The position numbers were made by a program, and so were the translations under genes. Below, in pieces: positions 47,033 through 55,612 of a stretch of DNA of 64,000 nt. Within the stretch, counting starts at the first letter, position 1. Each line of letters begins with the position of its first letter. The notes under the pieces were generated by a model. That model was not told the origin of the DNA. It saw nothing but the letters and a program-made list of their open reading frames with translations, and made no database searches. Source of the stretch: Berkiella_A sp964633725 (GTDB lineage: Bacteria; Pseudomonadota; Gammaproteobacteria; Berkiellales; Berkiellaceae); assembly GCA_964633725.1 (NCBI GenBank), contig CAZWHY010000013.1:12744-76743 (forward strand), in the 5' to 3' direction.

Positions 47033-48487
47033 GGCTTGCTCGCCACCGCCTACGGCTTCCATGGCTCGCTCGGCTGATGGTTTCCAACATCTAGCAACGC
47101 TATCCATCCCAGATTGGGGACTTAAGGGGGCCGAGGACAGTTTAGCACTCAGATCACCCCAAACAATAATCCGACCCATTATATCTTTAACTAGCTTTGT
47201 AGACTCTATGCTGCCTTGCTCTCCACTTTTCTTTTCCCAAGCAGAATATCTGCTCCATGCGCTACACACAGCTTGGCCAACAGTTCTTCCTCTAATCAAC
47301 TCTTTGTCAACTTCAGTACTAATCCCAACTAGAGATTTGTAGTAAGGAGCCATGTCACTATCAATAATTTTATATTGATGATCGAAAGCGATTACTGCTT
47401 TTGCACCGTGTTCTACCATTAATTGGGCTAGCCCACCTGGTGCTCCATGATGACATCCAACTAAATGGAAAATTTTTCCAGAAACAAGCTCAGGTGATTG
47501 ATTAACAAGTTCAGGCCATAATATAGCTTGATAATTGTATCCATAAAACGTGTGGGTATACCTAGATCCATGACCTGTGATACTAACATACTTAATTTCT
47601 GGGTCTTTTAAGTGTTTATAAAAACATTCTTTGGTAAACATAGTATCACTGAGGAAAATAGCTTTAGAATAGCTCTCTTTTATTTCACTATATCCTCTAG
47701 TTTTGCTCAGAAAAGCTTCTTTGCGATAACAATATAAAATCTCTGTTGCACGATCTTTTCCTTCCGAATCACCATTTGCATCACAAAAGAGTAAGCTTCT
47801 TCCATCAATTTTGGCAATTAACTCCTCACTTTCTGAGCGAAAGTGTGGAGCATAGAATGTGCTGTCAGTCGAAAAATCTAATTGCTCTTGATTCTTTAGT
47901 CTTGGTGCGTTCAGCTCATTTACAAACTCAGGGCGGGTCAACAAAAGTTCTTTTCCCTGTTGAGACAAGTTATCAGAGTCAATATAGTTTGCGATATCCT
48001 TTATTTCAAAAGCTCTTATTTGTGTAGCATGGTTTTGAAAACCCCAGATATGTTTCCTGAGTAAATATGGGAAGACATCCATTGAATGGCTAGTCGCCTC
48101 TCCTGTTTCTATAATATTTATAATGACTGTATTATCAAATTCATGCTTCAAATTATCTGAATTTAGCGAAGGAAAGTTTTTTTCAAAATTATTATGCACT
48201 TGTTCTGTAGAATAAAATGAGTTTTTAGGAACCTCATGGAACACATAAAAAAAGCTTAAATTACCTGTTGAAGAATCTATTCCTTTCAGATAGTTTTCAA
48301 ATATATTATCTATAATATCATTTAAGTCAATTTCAGTTCCTTCTAAAATATGATGAATTATGGTTATATGCGAAGCAGTATTATGAATCTGAGAGGTATC
48401 TACTTCGGTAACTTTGAATGAATTATTACCAGGTGTAAGCTCTATAGCTTTGCTTGACTCTTCTATTTGGACTAATTCATTTCTCAT
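47006..48487 (-). CDS. Predicted clan-CD cysteine peptidase (caspase/CHAT-like)
   Basis: 493 residues. The region 225-420 looks like a caspase-haemoglobinase fold. A strand and histidine motif YVSITGHGS (H306) is followed 39 residues later by a strand and cysteine motif FHLVGCHHG (C345), then GGLAQLMVEHGAKAVIAF, typical of CHAT/C25-like domains. The N-terminal 220 residues match no family I know. The last 30-40 residues are more GC-rich and end within an inverted repeat shared with the LRR gene, so the native C-terminus may be replaced. It follows a 129-residue ORF by 87 bp, with a strong hairpin between them. It could be a secreted effector or a defence-type protease. Confidence 0.65.
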   Translation of the reverse strand: MRNELVQIEESSKAIELTPGNNSFKVTEVDTSQIHNTASHITIIHHILEGTEIDLNDIIDNIFENYLKGIDSSTGNLSFFYVFHEVPKNSFYSTEQVHNNFEKNFPSLNSDNLKHEFDNTVIINIIETGEATSHSMDVFPYLLRKHIWGFQNHATQIRAFEIKDIANYIDSDNLSQQGKELLLTRPEFVNELNAPRLKNQEQLDFSTDSTFYAPHFRSESEELIAKIDGRSLLFCDANGDSEGKDRATEILYCYRKEAFLSKTRGYSEIKESYSKAIFLSDTMFTKECFYKHLKDPEIKYVSITGHGSRYTHTFYGYNYQAILWPELVNQSPELVSGKIFHLVGCHHGAPGGLAQLMVEHGAKAVIAFDHQYKIIDSDMAPYYKSLVGISTEVDKELIRGRTVGQAVCSAWSRYSAWEKKSGEQGSIESTKLVKDIMGRIIVWGDLSAKLSSAPLSPQSGMDSVARCWKPSAERAMEAVGGGEQAPSRQRCFR

Positions 48488-48513
48488 TGCTCTTTCCTAG
48501 GAATTTAGGTTTA

Positions 48514-48551
48514 GTGAGGTTCCAGTAAATGATTTTTTACTGGGGCCTCAC
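48514..48551. other. 16-bp hairpin upstream of the caspase-like gene
   Basis: Arms GTGAGG-TT-CCAGTAAA and TTTACTGG-GG-CCTCAC pair over 16 positions including two G-T pairs, with a loop of about 6 bases. It lies 27 bp upstream of the peptidase ATG, in its likely 5' UTR. No T-run follows on the minus strand, so it is not a standard terminator; an RNA regulatory hairpin or a small palindromic element fits better. Confidence 0.7.
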
Positions 48552-48574
48552 GGTTATGTGGGCAGAAGCGGCTT

Positions 48575-48964
48575 CTATTTAAGTGTGTTTTTTTTGCGAT
48601 TTTCTTCTTCCATAAGTAATCTTGCGTCTTCAGGCTTAAAAACAATTCTATATTGCCCTTCTTGGCTTGTAGACTGGTATAGTTTTGAATCCACAAGATT
48701 AGGACTTATCTTTGAGATTCTATCAAACTCTTCTTGTGCACGTCGTTTATCCGTGGCAGGGGAGAGGATGGTGGTTGCTTCGCAAGTTTCCTTATGCTCA
48801 TGGTGAGCCCAACTACCCGCTAAAGGCGATATCTTTTTTAGAAATGATTTCAAATATTTTGTTTCTTGCTCATTTGCGTGCTGATAAAATTCGCTGAATT
48901 TAGCAGAGTTATTAATTTGTGATTGATCTGTTTCATTTGTTGACTGTATATTTGAAAAAAGCAT
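48575..48964 (-). CDS. Hypothetical 129-residue protein upstream of the caspase-like gene
   Basis: Charged, mostly helical, no signal peptide or membrane segment; rich in Gln, Glu, Lys and Ser. The C-terminus reads MEEENRKKNTLK. No family recognised. Same strand and just upstream of the caspase-like peptidase, so it may be a partner, substrate or chaperone, but the hairpin between them leaves co-expression open. Confidence 0.55.
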   Translation of the reverse strand: MLFSNIQSTNETDQSQINNSAKFSEFYQHANEQETKYLKSFLKKISPLAGSWAHHEHKETCEATTILSPATDKRRAQEEFDRISKISPNLVDSKLYQSTSQEGQYRIVFKPEDARLLMEEENRKKNTLK

Positions 48965-49432
48965 AAAGTACTTCGAGTTAAAAGTAATAAGACCAGATAT
49001 TATAGATTACTATGCCCATTTGGTATAGCCATGAATCGATTAAAGTCATCGTTTTCCGATAAACGGTGTGCTAGGGAAACTCAAAGGAAGCGTCACAATT
49101 TTGGACGAGCTTTAGCGGTTCTGTCGCATACGCAAGCAATTTACAGGAGCTCCTGGTAAAAACCAACTCCTTGAAAAACACAGTGCAATTGACAGTTTTG
49201 CGAAATTCCTTTCGTAGACTTTTGGCTCTCTTCCGGAATCTGTGGGTGGTTTTACTGATATTTTTATGTCCCAGGGGTTTCTATGAGGATCACTTACCCA
49301 CAGGGCCAACAGGATCATGCGGATTATAAAGGAGCCTTCTGTCCTATTGACTTATGGGTAAGTGGCCACATCGTGTAATTTAAGATTTCAATAGGTTACT
49401 GATGATTAGAGATAATCCTCTGGTCAATTACT
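48965..49432. other. Intergenic stretch with inverted repeats, no supported gene
   Basis: 468 bp between the 129-residue ORF and the IS200-type element. It holds CACTTACCCA near 49288 and its complement TGGGTAAGTG near 49347, and a GGAG...CTCC hairpin near 49145. A 68-codon frame at 49112-49318 has no ribosome site or family and is not called. It looks like decayed mobile DNA. Confidence 0.5.
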
Positions 49433-49973
49433 ACCAGCTGAAGCTGGTGGCTTGAATATACGCTTGTAAAGCAGATTATTATGCTAAAGCACTAATATTC
49501 CGATATCTTAAAGTTATCATCCTTATGGTGTTGCTCTTGATTTTCAATGTACTGCTGTATATCTTCTTCATTTACATTGCCTACTGTTACTGCAAAATAT
49601 CCTCTTGCCCATAGGTGCTGCCCCCAATAACGCTTCTTTAAGTGTTCAAACTCTTGTAATAATTTTCTTCCACTTTTACATTTGATATATTGAAGTAATT
49701 TTGAGAGTGAAATATTTGGCGGGATAGACAACAATAGATGCACATGATCTGGACTCATGCTACCGTTGATTATGTCTACATAGTTTGAGCGACAGATTTC
49801 TCGAATCAATTCCCTGGCTCTATTTCCCACTTGACCTGTTAGTATACGGAACCGGTATTTTGTACAAAATATCACGTGGTATTTAAGATCATATATGCTG
49901 TGAGAGCCATGCTTGTATTCCATGCCCAATTATACTGAAATGTTCGCCTGAAGGGAGGGTGTTTTCCCATCCC
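49433..49973 (-). mobile_element. IS200/IS605-type insertion sequence
   Basis: Encodes a Y1 transposase only (IS200 type). Subterminal hairpins typical of the family are visible: ACCAGCT/AGCTGGT at 49433-49448 on the 3' side, and a GGGAGGG...CCCATCCC hairpin at 49953-49973 on the 5' side. Exact cleavage points cannot be set by eye, so the true ends lie somewhat outside. Confidence 0.8.
49492..49923 (-). CDS. tnpA: IS200/IS605 TnpA (Y1 HUH transposase)
   Basis: 143 residues from the ATG at 49923 (a TTG two codons earlier is also open). HUH motif HVHLLL after MSPD, the catalytic tyrosine in IQQYIENQ, and the N-terminal signature YHVIFCTKYR. Normal length for an active single-strand transposase. 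No TnpB or IscB gene accompanies it. Confidence 0.93.
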   Translation of the reverse strand: MEYKHGSHSIYDLKYHVIFCTKYRFRILTGQVGNRARELIREICRSNYVDIINGSMSPDHVHLLLSIPPNISLSKLLQYIKCKSGRKLLQEFEHLKKRYWGQHLWARGYFAVTVGNVNEEDIQQYIENQEQHHKDDNFKISEY

Positions 49974-50072
49974 ACCTAACGACATAAATGGTGCATCTGC
50001 TACCAACCTATGATACAAATTAAATTCTTGTTAGCCAAAGCCCTACATTTTGGTTTTGTCGCAAAGTTCAAA

Positions 50073-50125
50073 ATGGCTTGCTTAATGAGATGATAAAACG
50101 GTAAGTTATTACATGCCCATTCCTA
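50073..50125. mobile_element. MITE right-end copy (53 bp)
   Basis: Identical to 43798-43850, in the same orientation, ending at the outer tip of the 24-bp terminal repeat. The left part of the element is missing. Confidence 0.92.
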
Positions 50126-50334
50126 GTCGCGATTTCTCTAAATCACACGCTTTGATTCATCTTGTGTAAAACAATCTATATTCTATTGCCCAAAATAGCG
50201 TTTTTCATAAAAATATTCCATTTTTTCAAGAATTTCGTTCTAAAATATCCTGAGTGAGACTAAAAAATCATTTTTTGTGTTTATAACTTAAATATTATCG
50301 TGGATGTCTTTATAAATGTACTATGATTAGGGAA

Positions 50335-50398
50335 GCAACTGAAGCCAAGATGAATAGATTAGTTTCATCTGCAGGATTACCACTCATGCTTCAGTTGC
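50335..50398 (+). ncRNA. Possible structured small RNA / hairpin
   Basis: GCAACTGAAGC (50335-50345) pairs perfectly with GCTTCAGTTGC (50388-50398). An inner GATGAA/TTCATC pair forms a second helix, and ATTTTATTT follows. TACTATGAT about 15 bp upstream could be a -10 element. The whole resembles a small transcript with its own terminator, or a leader of the gene at 50494. Confidence 0.4.
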
Positions 50399-50493
50399 AT
50401 TTTATTTAAGAAACCTAGCTAATAATATCATTTGCCAAGCAGACACAATATTCCTTAAACTCTAATTGAGATGTTCAAAAAAAGGAATAGATT

Positions 50494-51342
50494 TTGCTGC
50501 TTGTAAAATTTCTCAAACAAATAACCCTCAGCAATATGCTCGCCTCTACTGTCAAGCGCTTTGGACTTTATGCTGCTGAATATGGACTCATGAACCTAAT
50601 TGTACCCCCTTGGATTACGCCGCCTTTAAGGTTTGCTATCATGACCACGGTTGGCACCGCTAGCAAAAGCATGACACACTGGGTCATTACACCTAATAAG
50701 AAATCTAACTATTTAGATGAGCCACTCGTTTTTGTTGGTGAAGAAGATGAATTGAACCACCTCGAATTTGTTGTTGTTAATGACAGCCCGTCAGGCTATC
50801 AACTCAGTTTTAAAACCTTACCCAAACAAGCAAAAAAAATCACTACAGATGCTATTAATGCAACTGGAAATTATATTATTAATATGACGATGGAAGATCT
50901 GATGGGAGGCACTGGCGCCACCATTGGTAGTGCAATGGCAACAGGTGCTTTTGTTATTGTTTTGGGACCACCTTCTTTGCTTAGCTTACCTGCTTATTTT
51001 TTACTCGAAGGTCCTACCAGAGGCTTTGGTGCCTTTTGTGGCAGACAGTTTAGCAATCATATTTTTGGCCCTAATGCCGTCAAACCAGCTCTGCAAGCGG
51101 CTTTTAGTGCTAAAAAAATTAGCACTCAAGGAGAAGAAATCGAAACAACAGTAGATGAATTGCTAGAAACTTTTGAAATGTTAACCATTACCTCTGAAGA
51201 GGATGAATTAGATGATTGGATCAATTCTTTTGAAATACTAACAGCTCCACCAGCACCCATTATTCTAAAAAAACATGAAGCCCCATTAACGATTATAGAA
51301 GATTATCTGCCACCAGCTCCCCCTACCTACTCAAACCATTAG
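50494..51342 (+). CDS. Hypothetical hydrophobic protein with proline-rich tail
   Basis: 282 residues. The start is a TTG at 50494, supported by AAAGGAATAG upstream; an ATG at 50536 is the alternative. Hydrophobic stretches lie at about 10-60 and 140-185 (glycine/alanine-rich, like a membrane hairpin). An acidic region (about 212-250) and a Pro-rich tail (APPAP, PPAPPTY) follow. No family recognised. Isolated between mobile-element debris and the convergent coiled-coil gene. It could be a membrane-inserting effector, but that is speculation. Confidence 0.55.
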   Translation: MLLVKFLKQITLSNMLASTVKRFGLYAAEYGLMNLIVPPWITPPLRFAIMTTVGTASKSMTHWVITPNKKSNYLDEPLVFVGEEDELNHLEFVVVNDSPSGYQLSFKTLPKQAKKITTDAINATGNYIINMTMEDLMGGTGATIGSAMATGAFVIVLGPPSLLSLPAYFLLEGPTRGFGAFCGRQFSNHIFGPNAVKPALQAAFSAKKISTQGEEIETTVDELLETFEMLTITSEEDELDDWINSFEILTAPPAPIILKKHEAPLTIIEDYLPPAPPTYSNH

Positions 51343-51345
51343 AAA

Positions 51346-51360
51346 TACATGCCCATTCCT
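51346..51360. repeat. 15-bp MITE tip fragment
   Basis: TACATGCCCATTCCT, identical to the outer tip of the MITE right end, exactly between two convergent stop codons. Confidence 0.75.
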
Positions 51361-52652
51361 TAGAGTCTATTTGACTTTCTTTCTGTACCACAAACAACAG
51401 GTTCTTCCCCTTTATTAAATTGTGGTGGATCAGCATCCATACCCTCTTGTATTGCGGCTTCAAGGCTTTCTTTCACCAATGTCTTCATCTCTTCTGAACA
51501 ACCTTCAGGAATAGTAAATTCAGCACCAGATTCCGCAGATTCTACTGCAGCCTTACACAAGTTTTGAACCTCTATTTCTGCATCTGGATTATCCGTAATA
51601 TCTAGCGCTTCTATATTCATATAAAAATCAGCATTGTTTATATTACTGTCCTCTGGGGCGGCGCCATTTTGCTCATGACTAAATGATTGCGTTAATGTGG
51701 GAGAAACGTCTTCCAGCTCCATACTTATATCCATAGATGAAGATGCAACTAACTGACTATCTGCCGCAGGTTCCTCAATTTTTTCATCTTCCAATATCCC
51801 ACTTAGCTTAGCGTTTAAATCGTCTGCTGTTTCTAAATTCATAGATGGCTGCTCAACATCTTGCTCAGGATTATCAGCTTCCTGCTCCTCCAACACACCT
51901 GGCACCCATTTCTGAGCAGTCTGCTCAAGGTCATCTTTACCCTGCTCGGGCAGCTCTAGTTCCTCATCAGGTTCACCAGATGATGATACGTTCGGCTGAG
52001 TATCTGTATTCGGTTCATCATTTTTTTCACCTTCTAATATCCCACTTAACCTAGCGTTTAAATCGTCTGCTGTTTCTAGATTCATAGATGACTGCTCAAT
52101 ATCTTGCTCTTTTACCACACCAGGCACCCTTTTCTGAGTCGTCTGCTCAAGCTCATCAGGACTTTGCTCCGTTAGCGCCACTGGTTGCTCGTCAGGCTTG
52201 GATTTCTTTTTGCTAAATATTCCTGAAAGCCTTGATTGAACTTTATTGAGTGCTTCTCCCCCATACTCACTTGAAAGCCTGCTTGCCGCTCCTGCCAAAC
52301 CACTGACAATATGGTCTGTTGTTGCACTTTTACCTTGTATACCCAAATCTAAGCTCTCATCTCTTATCAGACCACCCATTTCAGTTAACAGTTTTGATTT
52401 TTCCTTGATAGATGTGATTTTGTCAAATTTATCGGATAACGCTGGATCAATACTTCGTAACAAATCTTCAAAAGGCCTGATTTTTGTTTTCAATTCATAC
52501 GTTATTTTCTCAACAGAACTCAGTTCATTAACAACCGCATCGAATTCTTTTTTACATTCTTTTTTTGCCTTTTGGATATCATGTATATTACTGTCTGTAA
52601 AGTCTGATATTTGCTTTAACCTTATACTAGCCTCTTGATCAAACCCTTCCAC
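51360..52652 (-). CDS. Repeat-rich coiled-coil protein of unknown function
   Basis: 430 residues, strongly acidic. The N-terminal 120 residues are helical and coiled-coil-like. The middle holds two copies of an about 80-residue repeat carrying SMNLETADDLNARLSGILE / PSMNLETADDLNAKLSGILE and QKRVPGV / QKWVPGV segments. No signal peptide, membrane segment or known domain. It overlaps the upstream patatin gene by 31 bp, so the two are co-expressed and probably work together. Repeats of this kind are common in secreted effectors of intracellular bacteria. Confidence 0.62.
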   Translation of the reverse strand: MEGFDQEASIRLKQISDFTDSNIHDIQKAKKECKKEFDAVVNELSSVEKITYELKTKIRPFEDLLRSIDPALSDKFDKITSIKEKSKLLTEMGGLIRDESLDLGIQGKSATTDHIVSGLAGAASRLSSEYGGEALNKVQSRLSGIFSKKKSKPDEQPVALTEQSPDELEQTTQKRVPGVVKEQDIEQSSMNLETADDLNARLSGILEGEKNDEPNTDTQPNVSSSGEPDEELELPEQGKDDLEQTAQKWVPGVLEEQEADNPEQDVEQPSMNLETADDLNAKLSGILEDEKIEEPAADSQLVASSSMDISMELEDVSPTLTQSFSHEQNGAAPEDSNINNADFYMNIEALDITDNPDAEIEVQNLCKAAVESAESGAEFTIPEGCSEEMKTLVKESLEAAIQEGMDADPPQFNKGEEPVVCGTERKSNRL

Positions 52653-54076
52653 TTTACTTTGTGATGAATTTGCATTTTTATAGCCAAACGCAACTCTTTT
52701 ACTTTGCTGTCCAGATCAACTTTTCCAGATACAGCCATTCCAATCTTATCCCATAAAATGATTTGCGTCTCTGCTGTTTTAATTTGAGCATGATTAGACT
52801 GTGGCACCTCTGGTGCATCAGGATACATCTCTTTAAATTTTCTGGGAGGTTCTTCCCCCTTGGCCTTCAGATAAATAGCGCCTGCTTTATGACCACTTTG
52901 CAACAAATAAGACTCTTTTTCATCATGCGTCATATTCTCATCAGTTTCCAGGTCAAAGTCTGCTGCAGCAATATTCCCTGACTCAAAACAAAGCATATTA
53001 CCTTTTTGTAATATGGCAAGATGATGGCTGGGTGGTAATCGACTATCACTGATATGTTTTTGAAACAGATAGTAAGCCGCATCATTTTTAGGGATATTAA
53101 GCGCCTCAGCCATATAAAGTTTCTCTTGCTCTTGACTAATTTCTTGCCCCTCCCCATACATAGCTTTATGTTTTTCACGTGCCTCTTTACGCCATGGCTC
53201 TTCGAAATTAAATCCGATGGTTTCCTCAATACTGCCGCCCTCTTTATTCACCGCTAAATAAACAGGCAAGTTATCTACAACCCCACCATCAGAGCAATAT
53301 AATTTCCCATTTTTTTTCAATGAATTTTCAATAAGATCTTCATTAATCTCAATAATTTTTGCGCCTCTAGATTCTTTGTCTAAAGCATAAAATTCTTTAG
53401 CATCAAAAGACGGAAATAATTCTCCTCGATCATATTTAACCAACGGCTCTGTTGCCCCCTCTGTGAATGCTCTTAATTGTTTCTCACTTAATTTGACCGG
53501 AGGAAATACAGGTGGCAAGCCCGCTGTCATACGCATGGCTAAAGAAATCGGCATATTGGGCGTGGTCTCTGGGCTACAAACAATCTGATAGTTACCACGC
53601 TTATCAGATACAGTTACTGTTAACTCTAAATTACGATATTTTCCATTGGTATCGCTTGCCTCTCCTTTTTTGGCTGCCAAACTAGCAAAAGTAGCATTTG
53701 GCTTCCCCATTTTCTGCTGAACCATTACCTGGCATGCCTCATATAATGCATGCCCTTTTGCCACAGATTGATTTTTAACTAAATTTGAAACACCTGCTTT
53801 AACATCGTTGAATTTAGTATCAAAAACAGGAGAGGCGCTAACTATGTCTAACAAACCATCCCCGATTGTTTTTAAAGACTGCTCTATTTCATCTGGGTTA
53901 TTCCCCATCGCGAGCATAGCGGCGTTTAACCCACCTACAGAAGAACCTATACAATTTTCTATGCCATCCAATTTGCCCGAATCTTCAAGAATTTTGAACG
54001 CTGGCGCATTGGCTAGACCTTTGATCCCACCACCCGCCATAACCAAATTTTTGGGAGCTGGACTTGAAGTACTCAT
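52622..54076 (-). CDS. Patatin-like phospholipase
   Basis: 484 residues. Oxyanion motif GGGIKG (15-20), nucleophile elbow G-S-S46-V-G and the dyad D263 in SDGGVVDNLP are all present, so it should be an active phospholipase A/lysophospholipase. No signal peptide. The C-terminal 200 residues, after the catalytic domain, have no recognised family. This layout resembles patatin effectors of the VipD/ExoU type, which are injected into host cells and hydrolyse membranes, but secretion is not shown. First gene of a two-gene unit with the coiled-coil protein. Confidence 0.85.
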   Translation of the reverse strand: MSTSSPAPKNLVMAGGGIKGLANAPAFKILEDSGKLDGIENCIGSSVGGLNAAMLAMGNNPDEIEQSLKTIGDGLLDIVSASPVFDTKFNDVKAGVSNLVKNQSVAKGHALYEACQVMVQQKMGKPNATFASLAAKKGEASDTNGKYRNLELTVTVSDKRGNYQIVCSPETTPNMPISLAMRMTAGLPPVFPPVKLSEKQLRAFTEGATEPLVKYDRGELFPSFDAKEFYALDKESRGAKIIEINEDLIENSLKKNGKLYCSDGGVVDNLPVYLAVNKEGGSIEETIGFNFEEPWRKEAREKHKAMYGEGQEISQEQEKLYMAEALNIPKNDAAYYLFQKHISDSRLPPSHHLAILQKGNMLCFESGNIAAADFDLETDENMTHDEKESYLLQSGHKAGAIYLKAKGEEPPRKFKEMYPDAPEVPQSNHAQIKTAETQIILWDKIGMAVSGKVDLDSKVKELRLAIKMQIHHKVKWKGLIKRLV

Positions 54077-54187
54077 AAAGCTGAAACCTAAAAACCATAC
54101 ATACGTCTACATATTATAAGTCATAAGACTGTCAAAATCGCGTGAATACACACCCTTCTCCATCTCCCTGAATATAATCTGATCAAC

Positions 54188-54212
54188 TTAACGTGGCTGT
54201 CCCGATAATATT
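54188..54212 (+). repeat. 25-bp dispersed motif (copy upstream of MFS gene)
   Basis: Begins TTAACGTGGCTGTCC and ends GATAATATT. It matches 60887-60911 with two mismatches. The core (A)CGTGGATGTC also occurs at 50299-50308 and, on the minus strand, at 43656-43669. It lies 122 bp before the MFS start in the 257-bp divergent gap. Confidence 0.75.
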
Positions 54213-54333
54213 GTGTGGTTACACTTAAAAAAATAGGCTTTCTGCTTTTTATTCCTTATAATCGTTGGCTAGTACTTCTTTATGAGTTATCTTATTAACA
54301 TTTTGAAACCGTAAAAATAACATGTAGGAACCT

Positions 54334-55608
54334 ATGCAAAAACACGCCGCAAAAAGCTTAGCCAAGTTTATGCCATGGATCGTTTGGGGTCTGGCAGCAT
54401 TCTTCTTCTTCTCACATTATGTCGTTAGAGTGACGCCAGGCATTATTGTGGATAACTTAAAGCTTGCTTTTGTGAATACCACCGAATTGCATATCGGATT
54501 TTTGGGCGCTGCTTTTTACCTACCCTACGTATTAATGCAAATGCCTGTAGGCTACTTGGTCGATAAGTTTGGCCCTAGGCTTCTACTAACATTCGCTGTA
54601 TTTTTGTGTGGCTTTAGCAGCCTATTATTTTCTTTTGCCTCTTTTTTAGAAATAGCGATACTCTCTAGAATATTATTAGGATTTTGCTCCGCGACCGCTT
54701 TTGTCGGCGCATTAAAGCTCATCACCACATGGTTCAAACCCCAGCAGTTAGCTTTTATCGTTGGAATAACCCAAGCACTAGGCATGGCCGGCGCAGCCAT
54801 CGGTAATGGCCTTGTACCACACCTGATAGAATGGGTTGGCTGGCGCACTGCTTTTGCTTTATACAGCGGTGTGTTTTTTGTACTGTCTATTCTGATTTTT
54901 GCCGTTGTACGCAACCATCCCAAAAATCAAACAGCAGATGCCAATAATCCACCAACAAAGACCAAGCTTCCCAAAGGCATGATGAAAGCGGTGCTTTGCA
55001 ACCGATACACTTGGCTCAACGCCCTTTTTGCAGGATTTCTATATGCGCCTGCAGATGTAATGGGAGAACTATGGGGTAAGCAATTCCTAATTAACTTACA
55101 TCTGATTACCGCACACCAAGCAGAATTAGCGATTTCTTTATTATTTGTCGGATGGGCGATTGGTGGTCCTATTGCAGGCGCTTTAGCCGATCGCTTTGGT
55201 CGCCGTCCCATTATGACACTGTCTAGTTTGTGCGGCGTCTGCCTTTTGCCGGCCATATTTTATATACCCAATATTTCATATTATGGCTTGATATCACTGA
55301 CCTTTTTATTTGGTCTCACCAATACGGGATTGATTGCCTGCTATGCCATATCAGGTGAAATGCATTCGACCCAAGTTGCAGGCTTCTCTTTGGCCATAAC
55401 CAATATGTTCTCTGTGCTTGTGGGCGCTATTTTGATGCCACTTGTTGGTTGGTTAATTACCTATCAAGCACAAAGTGAAGTGATTGACGGCATGGTTCGC
55501 TATTCCGCTCATGATTATCAAAAAGCAACATTGGTTCTGCCAGTATGTGCTCTGATGGCATTTATTATCTCTTTTTTCATCAAAGAAACGCTCAATCGCT
55601 CTAGGTAG
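54334..55608 (+). CDS. Major facilitator superfamily transporter
   Basis: 424 residues with 12 predicted membrane helices. Motif A-like loops are GYLVDKFGPR between helices 2 and 3 and GALADRFGRRP in the second half. AGGAA ribosome site. It resembles MFS carriers common in Legionellales; the substrate is not predictable. It is followed 4 bp later by a second MFS gene. Confidence 0.88.
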   Translation: MQKHAAKSLAKFMPWIVWGLAAFFFFSHYVVRVTPGIIVDNLKLAFVNTTELHIGFLGAAFYLPYVLMQMPVGYLVDKFGPRLLLTFAVFLCGFSSLLFSFASFLEIAILSRILLGFCSATAFVGALKLITTWFKPQQLAFIVGITQALGMAGAAIGNGLVPHLIEWVGWRTAFALYSGVFFVLSILIFAVVRNHPKNQTADANNPPTKTKLPKGMMKAVLCNRYTWLNALFAGFLYAPADVMGELWGKQFLINLHLITAHQAELAISLLFVGWAIGGPIAGALADRFGRRPIMTLSSLCGVCLLPAIFYIPNISYYGLISLTFLFGLTNTGLIACYAISGEMHSTQVAGFSLAITNMFSVLVGAILMPLVGWLITYQAQSEVIDGMVRYSAHDYQKATLVLPVCALMAFIISFFIKETLNRSR

Positions 55609-55612
55609 TATT

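Noticed and set aside
47006..48964. Gasdermin defence operon
   Set aside because: The small neighbour (129 residues) is too short and lacks the hydrophobic C-terminus and beta-rich pattern of a gasdermin; only the protease resemblance remains.
48575..48964. Toxin-antitoxin pair with the caspase-like gene
   Set aside because: Neither protein resembles a known toxin or antitoxin and the gap holds a hairpin; nothing specific supports it.
49112..49318. 68-codon frame on the minus strand
   Set aside because: No ribosome site, odd composition and location in decayed repeat DNA; probably not a gene.
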